DNA of 64,000 bases from Sindora glabra. Its lineage: Eukaryota; Streptophyta; Magnoliopsida; Fabales; Fabaceae. A program made the translations under genes and the position numbers. This document shows, piece after piece, positions 12,534-25,397 of the stretch (the first letter of the stretch is position 1; each line of letters opens with the position of its first letter). The DNA lies in contig CM035233.1 of the NCBI GenBank assembly GCA_020226215.1, positions 35,052,027 to 35,116,026 on the forward strand. The letters run 5' to 3'. Below the pieces are notes generated by a model. The model had not been told where the DNA came from. It was given only the letters and a program-made list of their open reading frames with translations, and did no database searches.

Positions 12534-12990
12534 TGCCTCAACCTATGTGTTTGATCTTCAAATTTCCTACGCTAAGTTTGGAAATCCTTTAGTTCAATGG
12601 GGCAGGAAAACTGAAGGGACCAGATGCTATTTTAGAGGCCAAAATGCAATGGCAGTGAGAATGTGTAATAATGGAGAAGAAGAGGAAAGCCAGCTTGAAA
12701 GGGATTTTCTTCGGGGTCTTGTGATGGCCTACCAAATGGTTGTTGATAATACCTACATGTATGCTTATTTGGTATACTTTATTTGGTTCTATCAGTGGCT
12801 GTCAAACACTTAGATTTTCAGTTTTGGCTTCCCATATCTTGAAGCAACGGCTTAGGACCCGAACAGACGGTAGTTTTAAGTGAGCATTACACTTCAACGG
12901 TTCTGTTTGAACGAAGGCAACTTGTAGATGGGTTTGGCTGACCGTACAATTTAGATCGAAGAAAAATACGTTGTAAATTTATACGGATGG
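12534..12990 (-). promoter_or_regulatory. Upstream region of the COBL4-type gene
   Basis: About 450 bp upstream of the minus-strand start keep near-normal GC content before the sequence turns AT-rich near 12990. The plus strand has an 88-codon open frame here (12547-12813) with no family features, which I take as chance. No certain TATA box was found. Confidence 0.3.
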
Positions 12991-14555
12991 TCTATCAAAT
13001 TTCAAAATCTAAACAAACTTCCCTTAAAACATATAATAATATTCCATTTAAACTCAAATTTAATTTTTTTTTCAATAAAATAAGGAGAAAGGATAATTAT
13101 AGATTCAAATCATCTAATATACAATAATTTAAGTAATTTATCATTAAAGATATATTTTAGTTAAAGTCAAATGTTCAAAAATTTATGATATTTTTTGACT
13201 TTTTATCTATAATATTTTAGCTGCTTATACTTGATTAAAGTATAATTTTTTTCACAAAATACTTAGAAACTCTCATATTAGTATGTATGATTTGATTTGA
13301 ATATATAATCATCTTTTTTATTATTTTATTAAAGAAAGGTTCAAATTTAAATTTAAGTGAAATTTTATTTTATATTTCAAGTGAGATCTAAATAAGTTTT
13401 GAAATTAAAAAGAAGGTTTGTGTGATTTTACAAAATTTAGAAGAGTTAAATGTATATTTTCCTTTAAATTAACTATAATACTCTCCTATAGAAAGTAGAG
13501 TTTGCACCTAGCTATTGTATTAATTATGCATATTAAATTTTTTAATAAAATAAATGATAAATATGATTATATTTTAACAAAATTGTGTGGTTACTCAATC
13601 CCATTTCTTATGTTTCTCTATATTTACTACATAAAGGACGCGAATGAAATTATAACATTTCGAAAAGAAAAAAAAGCAAGAACGTATAAAAATTCTAATA
13701 AAATTTTCAAGTTTTCATAAAATTAAAAAATTTTGAAAAGGATGTGCACGGAAGCAAAATCTTGTGATATGCGTACTGGTCAATGAATAGTATATCTTAG
13801 TCGTTGATTTTTGTTTAAATTTATTACGAAAATAATGGGGATGTGCAAGTGTCCAATGAGTTTTGGGTGAGACATTTAAAAAAGTAAATAAATTTGATTC
13901 ATTAGGATCGTAAGGATAACCCAATTTTACAGAATTGCCTATTCTATTAATACGTTATTATGCTAATAAAATTATCAAAATATTTTTCTAGTGGGTGAAA
14001 ATTATTAAAATATATTATTTTTTAATAATAATATCATCTTCTTATTCATTCATTAATAATGTAAAATGATTTTGTTAAGAACTTTTAATTTAACTAATAT
14101 TTAATATTTTTAAAAATCTTGTACTTTTTATTACATTTAAAATTCTATTCTTGATATTTACATATATATGTTTGATAATTTAATTACTCCTACAATTAAA
14201 AAAAATAATGTAGAATGTTTTGAATTTGGTTCCCTCTTGCGTGAGGCACATATTAGAGGATATAGTAAATAATTGCAACCGACGGTAGAAAAATAAAAAA
14301 CCTTTAGAATTTGAAGAATAACATGCTTCCCATAAAGTGATTTTTAAATTTATAATAATTCAATCTCTTAATTTTCTTATCAAACAATCGTAGTGTTCCA
14401 TTTTATCCTCTAAAATATATTAGTAATTATAGGAGTAATAATTAACTTAATATATACACATAAAATTAATAATTTAAACTCATAACGTGTGATGTGAGGG
14501 GAATAAAACTTCTAAGGAAATATTGGGTATTAAGGTGTGGACATCCAAAATTTTT
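12991..14555. other. AT-rich intergenic sequence
   Basis: Over 1.5 kb of very AT-rich DNA with no recognisable gene, RNA or element ends. Confidence 0.45.
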
Positions 14556-14559
14556 ATAT

Positions 14560-15125
14560 TAATTTTATGTTTGATACAATAATAAGTTAATTTATAATTT
14601 ATTAACTTGATTAATAAATTATAAACTACTTTTTAAAATTGTTTGATATACTAGTTTGTTTGATAAATTTTATAAGCTATTTTATACCTTATAAATTACT
14701 ATTTTTTCAAAATATTTTCAAATTTATTCATCTTCTTTTAACTAAATAATAACCTATATTTTAATTATATAAATAAATATTCGATATATTCTTGTTAATT
14801 TAATATAAATAAATATGTGATATTATAAAATATAATTAATTAAATTTTAAGTTATTATATTATTATATTAAATAAAAAAATTACATAAATATGTAATATT
14901 ATAAATATAATTAATTAAATTTTATGTAATTATATTGTTATTTTAAATATTTTAATTGTATTAATATAATTTAATTATAAAATAACATGACTTTTTATAC
15001 CATTTTAATTTATATATTTATTTATATTAATATGTCCTTTTATGTTATTTTATATTTTTAATTAATTTTTATCAAATACATTCAACTAATTTTTCAACTA
15101 CTTGTGTCATATAGAGCCTAACAAT
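14560..15125. mobile_element. Possible AT-rich MITE-like element
   Basis: The left edge has TATGTTTGATACAATAATAAG and then TTGTTTGATA words. The reverse complement of the right edge (about 15060-15125) has TTAGGCTCTATATGACACAAG and then GTATTTGATAAAAATTAATT. The ends are similar in order and hint at long degenerate inverted repeats. Inside, TATGTGATATTATAAAATATAATTAATTAAA is repeated at about 14815 and 14895. Edges are approximate, and low complexity weakens the case. Confidence 0.3.
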
Positions 15126-15329
15126 AATTATGAATCAATTTTAAACTCAATTTTTGATATTTTCAAAAAATAGCACATTATTAAAAATAATATTAATTAA
15201 TAATTTTTATGAACAACAAAAGAGTTTTAAGAATTTTCTAACCATGTAATACACGGATAAATGATAATATAATGTAAATTTATATGATAATAAATTAAGT
15301 TTAATTTTTTAAGAAAATTCGGATATCAT

Positions 15330-15770
15330 GGTTGGTCCTAGAATATAAAAGAACATGTTGGTAGTAGGTAACATCTGCCCAGTTCTGGAACATTGCCAAC
15401 TAATTTTAGGAACCCCTTTCTCAGTTTTACTTTTGTCTCCATGTTGAGTCAGAAGTATGAGTTCCCAGCAAGCAATTGCCATTGCTGTTTATGTCATAAT
15501 GTGGGGACAGCCGGTGGTGAGTCCTTTTCTGCTCAAAGGACACAAACCCATACGCCACCATGCATCCATTTCCACAACCGCAATGCTCTATGCTTCCGCA
15601 CTATAAATTTTGTCAAATATCCACTAATTTGCCCAACCAAGTAACACCCTAGAAACCAAGTCATACCCCACACATGTGGAAAATTTCGTTGGTTTTCATA
15701 AAGTAGCTAAAACCCAAAGGCTAAGATTTCTATAAATACCTAATATGCATATAATATATGTATATACATA
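15330..15770. other. Less AT-rich island with TATA-like sequence, function unknown
   Basis: Composition is near normal from about 15350 to 15730, unlike both flanks. It ends with TTTCTATAAATACC at about 15728, a good plant TATA match, and another CACTATAAATTTTG lies near 15598. No open frame of family character follows. It may be a promoter fragment of a non-coding transcript or a degraded gene. Confidence 0.3.
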
Positions 15771-18730
15771 TCTTTTAATTAACAAAATCCTGTTACATAT
15801 ATATTAATTTTTATTCAGCCCCACATGATTTAAACATGATTTAGTGATTCACATTTTCTTCTATGCATACATATAACTTTATTATATGTATGGAAGTCTC
15901 CACTACAACTAAAAACATTTAGACTTATTTTATTTATATATATTTTAATACATTGAAATATTATAAGCATTAGTTTTATATTTTTATGCTCTAATACATG
16001 CGTTACACATGACTATTATTAATATGATCTCCTCTTATACATACATCTCATGAAATATTAATAACTGAAAATTTTCTTTATTAATCGATTTACCATTCTA
16101 CATAACAATTGTCATTTTGTTTTTCGGATTATTCTCACTGTTAATTTTATTGATTTGATTGTCAGCATACTTTTCAAAACTCTACCCCTACCAACACTTC
16201 CATCTGGAATGGGAAAAAGAAAGAATAATATCAACATCTATTTAGATTATGTACGTTTTTATATATTTTATATTTTATTCTATTGTTGCATTCACATTGT
16301 ATTATTAGTCTGGTATCTCCGAGGCATTTGTCTTATTCTTCGAGCAGGATTTTATTTTTTAATCTACAGATTAGGAAAATACACATAAATGTGAAGGGTA
16401 AGACTTGCATTCCATTTCCTTTATAATATTACGTATATTTATTTTCTTTTGAAATAAAAAATGCTTTTATTCCATGTATAAACTAAAGTTTCTCTGTATC
16501 TTTAGCTACAATACATTTTTTTTTGGTAGCTTAGCTACAATAGATCATCCTATGCTACAAAAATTTGGATGGCTTTAATACAATCTTATACTCTCGACTG
16601 ATTTGGATCGGGCAGGATTGATTTATAATTGGTCCAACTCACCCTGAACTTAGTTCATTATATAAATTCATTAGTTAAGGCATCAAAATTCATAATTGAA
16701 TAATTCAATAGACAACTTATTTAAAGTATAACAAACATAATTTATATTAAGTAAATTCATGTTTCAAGTATGACGTTTATTCTATTCAGGTAAATTACAT
16801 AAAGATGAAATTCTTATAACTTCTTATTTGTTTATAAATTTCCTATTAATTTAAAGAATTATACAAACATCAATTTAAGTATATGCCAAACTAAAAGGTA
16901 TGTATATATTCTAATTTACTTGTATTCTTGTGTTGTTATCGTGCCTTATTGACCATATTTAGACATTGGAATATAATTGATAAACAACTTTCATCATGTA
17001 TTTTGACTTTTTATTTCTTTTGGAGACACTCCATTTGGTCAGCATCTCAGGAGGCATCCTTCGTTGTATCGTACGTACAATTTAACAACTATAGAAATAA
17101 TGATGACATATTAACAAATAACTAATTGAGCAACTTTCAAGATTTGAAATTTAAATCGGAGAAAATGTGCTATGTATAACACAAATTACACTGATAAGAA
17201 ACACATTCCAATTTCTTGTCTTTTACCCGCTAGTTTGTGACTTAATGTCCAAATGGCACAAAGTTTGTGTCAAACTAAAAGAATTCAAATGAGGGGGGGG
17301 GGATCTTAGAAACATTTGAAACATCACATGATTTTTTTTTTTTGGGGGGCGTGATATAAATTTTCTTTTATAGTTGATATATAATAATTTATTAAACTTT
17401 ACATTAATGACTTTTTTTCTGTTAGAATTGGTATAATTTTTTATGATATTTTATTTAACAGATATCAAGAATAATCATCATCGTACACGTAACATAATCA
17501 TGATTGACCATATGAGCAAAATGTTATGACTGTTATCATCACCCAGAGACAATTACTTTGGTTCTCAATTATGCTATTTAATAATTGTAACCCAAGCATG
17601 GTAAAATGACATGTGTACTCTTACTGGAATTATTGTGACATTCAGGGATCACATAATGAGTTACTATTCAATCATATGGTCACATGAAACCTCCTGTCAC
17701 TATGAATATTTCAAGATATACTAACTACGTTAAAGGGTTCACTATTATTCTTACTAATTTTAGATCATGCAGACTGATTTGAGCATTCAAGGAATCTCAG
17801 CGGCCATTACTGCCTAAATCTTCTGTATAAGTATTCTAATAATCGCAATGTATATTGTATGAAGTAAAAGCGGTCATCATTATGTTTGATATGTCGAGTC
17901 TTGTTTGGCAATTTTTTGAAACGTGATATGTTGGGAACTTGTTGTGTTTGTATTCGATACTTACCTTAAATATCTGAGTGACATAGAACTGGTGTGATTA
18001 GATCATAATTGGCCCAATTTTCCTTAAACTCAGTTGACTTTGATCATCCAATAGTCATTGGAACAAGATATATTACCGATTAACTTATGCAAATCTGAAT
18101 ATAAATCATCTATTACTATATCAATTTAAGTATCAACTTTCTATGTAAATACAGATATATTTGATAAAAATGATTTCTCACTCTTTTTCTCGTCTGTTGC
18201 ACTATTTTCTCTTATAAAATTACTAACTGGCTGTCGAAGTATTCTTTGAAGTTCCAACTTCAATCACCCATTTATATATTCTGCAAATCTCAAATATTGG
18301 AACCAATCCTTCTTAGCTTGGGTGTTTTTGATGAAATCGCAAAAAGTAATTTTATTCGAAGAATAAATGGAATCTAATGTTTAAAGCTTCTTGCCAGCAT
18401 CATAGAGCGTACAAAGCCTACAGATAATATGACGGAAAAAAATCTATAACTTATTGTTGAGTGTAATTTACTTTCTGATTTTAATTGGGCACATTAAAGA
18501 CATTTTGCCAACTGCTCTCACCGACTCCATTGTATAGTTATTCCAGCACTATCATGCAAGGGACAATTTAAGAGATTGAATGAATACGGATGTATGTTCC
18601 TTTTTCTTTTTATGTGATCAAGATGGATGCATCTTTAGATGCTGAGTTTCATACTTACTAATGGGATGATAAAAATATACATAAAATTAGTTTCACTCAA
18701 TTTTATGGATATTGATCCTATGGGTTTTAT
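15771..18730. other. Intergenic sequence without recognised genes
   Basis: Mixed AT-rich DNA. A run of 10 G lies at 17293-17302, followed by a T-run then GGGGGG near 17330-17347. The stretch 17460-18620 is slightly less AT-rich but every frame is broken and I recognise no family. Confidence 0.4.
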
Positions 18731-19829
18731 TCAAATATTACTATAGAATTGTCATATAATATTGGTTATTTAATTTATTTGATGTCAATTATTTAGCGAT
18801 ATATATATGAGTATCATTCTATGTTTGATATATTCAAAGTTGGTTTTTAGATTGACATAGAAAACGTGTAATATCAATTTTTTTTATAGGAAAATTGATG
18901 CTTTTCATTCCTCAACATTAAAAACAATAACAATTGATGTGAAAAATATATTATGATGTTAATTTTTAGTTTAATAACTGACATAATCATATAATAAGAT
19001 GTTGATTCATAAACTGTTATTAAAAATTGATGTCTTTTTATATATTAAATTTCATATAGTATGTCAATTTATATTAAATAACTAATGTGTAATGACAATA
19101 TAAGACAATGATATTTTATAATAACTAATGTGATTTACTATTTTTTTTTAGGAGAATCCCCTTAAATCCTATTACACCCAGAGTAGTATCCAAACCTAAT
19201 TATATAATCTTGCAAATTATATTATTATACAAGCGTTATTGTTAGAGATAATAGTATTCAAGTCATATCTCAATGTCTCTATGGTAAAAAATAATATTCC
19301 AAATACAATAAAACACCCACTAGCAACAATTTTATACATTTAATTAGGTTCAAATAATTAAAGACATATAATATGTACCTATTGCAAAAACAGAAAATAA
19401 TACTTCTAAATGCTAAAAAGGGAAGTTACATTCCGATGACATGGTTATTGATAAAAATCTTTATGAAACCTATTATGGTGAAAGAAAGGCATAAGCATAT
19501 CAAAATTAATGTTACAAGTGCAATTTTAATACTATATACTTCTAGTGAAGAGAAATTCATTACCTAACTTATACTATTAAACTTTGATTGTATCATATGT
19601 TATTTGTTAAGTTAGGGAGCACCATTCTCATTACTGAATGTCAAAACGATTGTGGTTACATGTAAAACCTCTATCATATTACAAGATTAGAATATATGAA
19701 AATAGTACCAAAAACTAATAATTCAAAAATACTACTTATTATACATTATAATACGAGCATAAAATATATGAACTCAATTACTTTTAGTCTTTCCTAATAT
19801 GTTTTGCAGGATTTTCAATCCATATATCT

Positions 19830-20367
19830 TTGATATAATCATTTTGCACATAGAACTTCTCCACATCACTTTCGTTATCCACTAAAGGTATTCTTATAGA
19901 CAAAGGAAAAGTCTCCTCAATATTATTCCCCATGTCTTTTCCATGCCTGTCACTAACAATCTATCCCTTCCTAGGTAAGGCCACATACTACTTATGATAG
20001 GACATGTTTATGATATAAAAAACTTGTTTTTGTCATAATACCATTATGAATAACTCTCTCTTGTGACCTTCCTTATTAAGAGTCAAAAACTACTAGCATG
20101 AATCCTAACTCATTAACCTAGATGTCATTCTTATTCTTAACTTATTTACATTGAAACATGGGCACCCTAAACATAATATAGCTAAGCTCCCAAATGTCTT
20201 CAATGATTTCGTAATATGACATATTGGCATAAATAGGATTCCTATCTTTGGAACTACTCACATGTGTCACTTGAACCACTAAAATAATCACACTATTTTG
20301 CATAATGCTCATGGTCCCTTACATAGAAAGAATGTCCATTGATGCCATATCTGTGATAAAAGATCAC
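19830..20367 (-). pseudogene. CACTA transposase remnant, DUF4216 region
   Basis: Reverse translation gives SSKDRNPIYANMSYYEIIE then DIWELSYIMFRVPMFQCK and VNELGFMLVVF, the conserved core of the DUF4216 domain near the C-terminus of TNP2-type CACTA transposases. Just upstream on the minus strand, RYGINGHSFY matches the segment that precedes this domain in the family. In-frame stops and frameshifts follow, so it is not functional. It continues the DUF4218 piece at 26000-26720; the intervening 5.6 kb is a later insertion. Confidence 0.75.
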
Positions 20368-20958
20368 TATAAGAAAATTTGCATTTAACAACAAAATTAG
20401 AGACAATTTTTTCATTAGCAAATAGGTCTCTAAAAGTTATTTTTGTTCTTATGAATTTAGCAATGAATTTTTCAACTCATCGCTAATTTAATCACTAGTT
20501 TTGTCATATATCTAGAATTTTGCCATTTAAAACTTTATTTGTTGCTAATTCTATTAGTATAATTTATTGACAAAGTTAGTGATAGAATTAAAAAATTAGG
20601 GCAATAAATTACTAATAGATTTAGTGATAGATTTTATACAAATATTTAGAAATTGTTTGGTGTTAGAGTGTTTTTTTTTTTTTAGTAAAAGTAGTAATGA
20701 AATTAGCAATAAACATTTGTAAATTTATCGATAGTGTAAACATGCCATTTGATTAACCATTAATTAGCAGCAGATATATTAGTCCCTAACACCAAACCTT
20801 CCATTTTTTCCTCCCTCTTCCTCCTCTCCCTCCCTTCTCCTTCTTTACTATGCTGCCTTTAACTATCATGTTGCCTTCATTGTTACCATTTGCCATCACT
20901 TTCAGCATTGCCATCTATTGCTACCATTGCATTCTCTTAGCCTTGATAAGCATTTTAA

Positions 20959-21957
20959 TGGGTGAGTTTTCTCCATTTCATCTTAGTTTGTCAATTTTCC
21001 ATTTTTTTTATTTTTTGAAATTTAGTTTTATGATTTATGATGAATGGATGTATTCAACTAGATATTCATTTAATTGTTAATTATTTTTGTGATTGATTGT
21101 TTTATTAGTGATTGTTTTGTAAAAAAACACTTTAAAATAGGTTTACAATTTTTTACTTTTTTAAGATTTAATTTTGTGATCTGTGATAAGTGGATGTATT
21201 GTAATGATATTTGTTGATTGTTGAATATTTTTGTGACCGATTATTGTATTAGTGATTATTTTTGTTAAAAAAATTACTTTTAGTGAGTTTTTCAATTTCT
21301 TTTTTTTTTTGGATTTAGTTTTGTGATTTGTAATTAGTAGAAGTATTGTAATGATATTTGTTTGATTATTGAATATTTTTATATTGATTGTTATATTGGT
21401 AATTATTTTGTTAAAAAAAATTCACTTCTAGTGGGTTTTTCAATTTTTTTTCTTAGGATTTAGTTTTATGATTTATGATAAGTGAATGTGTTGTAGTGAT
21501 ATTTATTTGATTATTGAATATTTTTGTGATTAATTGTTCAATTGGTGATTATTTTGTAAAAAAAATTCACTTCTAAGGAATTTTTCATTTTTTTATTTTT
21601 CAAATTTTAGTTTTGTGATTTGTGATAGGTGCATATATTGTAGTAATATTTTATGATTGATTTTTATATTAGTGATTATTTTGTAAAAAAAAAAGCACTT
21701 TTAGCAAGTTTTTTTATTATTTTATTTTTCAAGATTTAATTTTATGATTTGTGATTACTTTATATATTGTAATGATATTTTTTGTATCACTAAATATTTT
21801 TATGTTTGATTGTTGTATTCTTAGTTATTTTATAAAGAAAAATCACTTTTAGGAAATTTTTCTCTTTTTTATTTTTTAAGATTTAGTTTTTTTAATGATT
21901 TGTGAATATTTTATGTATTTTAGTGATATTTTTGGTATCGTTGAATATTTCTAACTC
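20959..21957 (+). repeat. Tandem minisatellite, ~146-bp unit, seven copies
   Basis: The anchor TTTAGTTTT/TTTAATTTT followed by (A/G)TGAT recurs at 21021, 21167, 21314, 21459, 21606, 21735 and 21882. Spacing is 145-147 bp except one unit of 129 bp. Each unit runs through GTATTGTAATGATATTTGTT, GAATATTTTTGTG, TTAGTGATTATTTTGTAAAA and CACTTTTAG. The copies are clearly diverged, so the array is old. Confidence 0.85.
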
Positions 21958-22647
21958 CTTTACTAACGTATTTAATGATTTTTCTCTATTTTCGCTCTAA
22001 CTACAGCATTGTTAGTGGGTAATTTGGGTGGGATAATTCATTCTAATGCAGTAGGTTGTATGGTTAAGGTAATTTATTCTTGTTGTTTCTTGATTGGTTA
22101 TTGTTGTTAGAGTGCTTCCATTGTAATATAGATTGTACTATGATGAATATATATATATTTAATGATAGATGCAAATATAAGTTATTATTTTCTACACACT
22201 AATGCAAATCATTATATTTCATGTTTATCATGATGATTTGCATTTTTTAAATTACTTGCTTTAGTGAATAAGTTAACATGTGGATTTAGGTTTCTATTCT
22301 TTATTTAGTTTTTTATAGTGGCAAAGCCACGTTAAGTGGAATGAGTGCAAATAAAGACATTGAATCTTTAAAATTTTCTTTTATATAAAAATTGTAACTT
22401 TTGATAAAAAAAACTTTTAAAAAATATTATAAGTTTTCATAAAAAATTAAGAAACAATATATCAATGTGGATTTTTGGTGAGATATCAAAATATAATCCT
22501 AAATTTTGAAAAATAAATACATAAATTTGGATCCACTAATTGTGGGTTCTTGACTTCACCACTAATCCCCTAAGACAAAACATATGATAGATTCCTTATT
22601 AGCATTAATTCCCTATTCTTAGCTATGTTTAGTTCTTGTATCAATTT

Positions 22648-23940
22648 ATTCACTACTAACTCAATGAAGTGAATTTGATAAGTACTTTTAAGAATAAAGA
22701 GTCCATATTTCAAATAGGTTCGCTAATCATGATCATAAAGCTTAAAATGATTGCTATAAATATGAAAGAAAGGAACTGCTTTGAAGATACCATAATGTAG
22801 GGGTTTTTCATCACTATTCATTCCCCATTATGTAACTACCTTCAAATACCTAGTTATCTTACACCTTTTTTTTAAAGTTATAAGATCTACACCAAGCTCT
22901 TTGCCTGCTTGTGTAATAGGCATGTAGAAGTGGCTTCTCCTCTTATAATTAAGAAACCATAAAATAATCATAATGAAGAAATTAAAAATACTACTAAGGT
23001 TGTAAAAAATATGTCATTCACAACTTACATATAGTGTAAAAGATCTCTGATCTACAAAAGCATCACTTTTTTTTTACTTGAATGTATTATTCCATATCAA
23101 GTAATGAGTCATTTTTTTCAGTATTGTTTCCTTTACTTTTTATCTTCTGGTTGGGAAAGTTATCTCACCAATACCTACTACTTCTAAATTGATGATATAT
23201 GATCTTCACCATTTGGCACTCTTGTAAAAAAGGTTGTAACTCTATTGACTTAATGGCGGCATGGAGATAAGCTAACCAAAGATCTTCTTTAAGCCACTTG
23301 TGATTTGCACTTAATTTTTAGCAATGCAACAAAGATTGCCTTGCTAGTAGCTTAGTATAAGCCATAAGAGGTCAATTAGGATTTTGAGTTAGCTCTTCTT
23401 TTTACCACTACTAAATTAGTAGAAGTGCATCTTCTTTTATAAGTGAACCAAATAGTGAAGATCCTATATTGTTAGATGTAGAAATAGTAAGTATTGGTAA
23501 GGCAAATTCTCTTAATAGAAGGCAATGAGTAAGGGAAGTAATAGTGAAAAAGGTGACTTATTACTTGATATAAATAATAAATTCAAGCTAAAAAAAAAAG
23601 AAATAATATTTTTATAGGTTAGAAGCTTTCTATGTTATATGTAAGATATGGATAACATAACTTTTTATAGCTTTGGTAGTATTTTTAATTTCTTCACTAT
23701 GATAATTTAATGGTTTCCTAATTGTAGGACAAGGAGCCACTTTTACATGCCTATAGTACAAGCAACCAAGGAGCTTCATGTGGCTTTCATGCTTTGAAGA
23801 AAAGGTACAATATAGCTAAGTATTTAGAGGTGGTTACGTAATGAAAGAAATAAATAATGATGAAAATTTTCTTACATCATGGTATCTTTGAAATAGCCTT
23901 TTGGTTTCATGTTTATGGAAATTATTTTAATCCTTAATAC
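22648..23940. repeat. Large inverted repeat, pair 1 of an alternating module family
   Basis: The arm at about 22648-23160 (+) reappears in inverted form at about 23510-23940. Matching words include GATACCATAATGTAG, CAAATACCTAGTTAT, TAATAGGCATGTAGAAGTGG and AACCATAAAATAATCATAATG on the left, and their complements on the right. A spacer of about 350 bp separates the arms. A transcript through this region would fold into a long imperfect hairpin. Confidence 0.75.
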
Positions 23941-24453
23941 CTAGAATTGTTACCATGGACATAAGACTAAAGAACTTCTTTAAGGATACTATAGTGTAGA
24001 GGAATTTACATTTATGTTCATTTCCTTCATTATAAGGCAACATCTAAATACCTAATTATTTGTACTTTTTCTTCAAAGTTGTGATACCTATATTAAACTC
24101 ATTGACTACTTGTGTTATGGATATGTAAAAGTGTATCCCTCTCTTACAATTAATAAACTATTAAATAATTAATCATACTCAATAATTTTGTACTTCTTAA
24201 TATTTCTACATGCTTATTTCCTAAATTTTATATAAATAAACAAATATAAATTGCATGCAAGTATGCATTAAGAAAAAGTATATTTATAGAAATTGTTCTA
24301 GAATATTCAATGATAATCTTTGCTCTGCTAACCCTTTTAAACAAATTAATAGCATTCACATGCATATTACACCCTTTATATTCATAAGAAATTTTTACAA
24401 TTACATTCTCTAGATAAGGGAGGCTTGTAAGAAAAAAGTTAAGTGGAATTGAG

Positions 24454-24492
<39 letters not shown>

Positions 24493-25155
24493 TCATGTTC
24501 AGGAAGATTTTAAAATAATTATTTCAATTTCTGACTCAAATCTGATTTCCTTCTTTCTCTCATAATATTAATTTCATCCTAAATTTCTTTTACAAGCCTC
24601 TTTTATCTAGGGAACATAAATGTGAATATTTTTGAAAATTATAAAAGGTGTAATGTGCATGTAAATGCCATTAGTTTTTATAAAAAAAAAGTTACAGAGC
24701 AAATATTATCCTTTTATCTTCTAGAACAATTTCTATAAGTATACTTTTTCTTATTGTATGCTTGCATGCAATCTATATTTGTTTAAATCTTAGGAAATAA
24801 ACATATGAAAAAAACTAGAAAGTATGTAATTATCGATTATGATTAATTATTTAATGTTCACTAATTATGGGAAAAGGTCACACTCCTACATACCTGTTAC
24901 ATAAGAAATCAAAAAGCTTAATAGAGTTCTCATAACTTTGAAAAAAAATGTAAATAACTAAATATTGGAAGGTGGCCACATAATGTAGGAAATAAACAAT
25001 GATAAAAATTTCTCTCTATTATGGTATCATCGAAGCAGTTCATTGCTTTTATATCCATGGAAACAATTTTATATCAAATCCTTGTACAAATACTTGTTCA
25101 TTATTTTTAAGGGTATTCTTAAATTTAATCCATTGAGTTAGTAGTAAATCGATTG
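23940..25155. repeat. Large inverted repeat, pair 2, with (GA)n at its centre
   Basis: The arm at about 23940-24480 is inverted at about 24490-25155. Matches include AATTGCATGCAAGTATGC, TAAGAAAAAGTATA, AGAAATTGTTCTAGAA, TGCATATTACACC and CTAGATAAGGGAGGCTTGTAAG against the reverse complement of the right arm. The arms are homologous to those of pair 1, so the four modules alternate in orientation. The two arms of this pair meet almost directly at the GA microsatellite. Confidence 0.8.
24457..24489 (+). repeat. (GA)n microsatellite
   Basis: About 16 GA units lie at the centre of the second large inverted repeat. Confidence 0.9.
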
Positions 25156-25252
25156 AAATGTGGTCATCTTTGTCTACTTCAAATTGGTATTTTGACATAA
25201 ATTGTGGTCAAGATAGGACGACCTCCTAAGAGCAATTATTTATATCTCACCA

Positions 25253-25397
25253 ATTGATGATTGAGCAATATGGGTGCAACATTTATGTGTTGTTTGAGAG
25301 CTAGTAATATAAGGCTTTTTAGTAGCAATTTCTATCTTAGAAGTTGATAATCTAGTAGCATAAGTGCAACATTAACACATTATTCAAGAGCTAGTGA
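25253..25397 (+). repeat. Two ~55-bp direct repeats
   Basis: TTGATGATTGAGCAATATGG at 25253 and TTGATAATCTAGTAGCATAAG at 25344 begin two similar blocks. Both continue through GTGCAACATT and end in AAGAGCTAGTGAT or GAGAGCTAGTAAT. The period is about 91 bp. Confidence 0.55.

Noticed and set aside
12547..12813. 88-codon plus-strand open frame upstream of the COBL4-type gene
   Set aside because: Lies in the promoter/5' region of the minus-strand gene, without conserved features.
17040..17062. Faint resemblance to miR390 (CTCAGGAGG)
   Set aside because: The match is short and there is no visible star strand or fold.
18385..18412. Short similarity to miR167 (TGCCAGCATCAT)
   Set aside because: Only about 11 bases fit and no complementary arm was found nearby to make a hairpin.
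20850..21080. 76-codon frame rich in Leu/Ile, membrane-like
   Set aside because: Sits over a C/T-rich stretch and the start of the tandem array; hydrophobicity comes from base composition.
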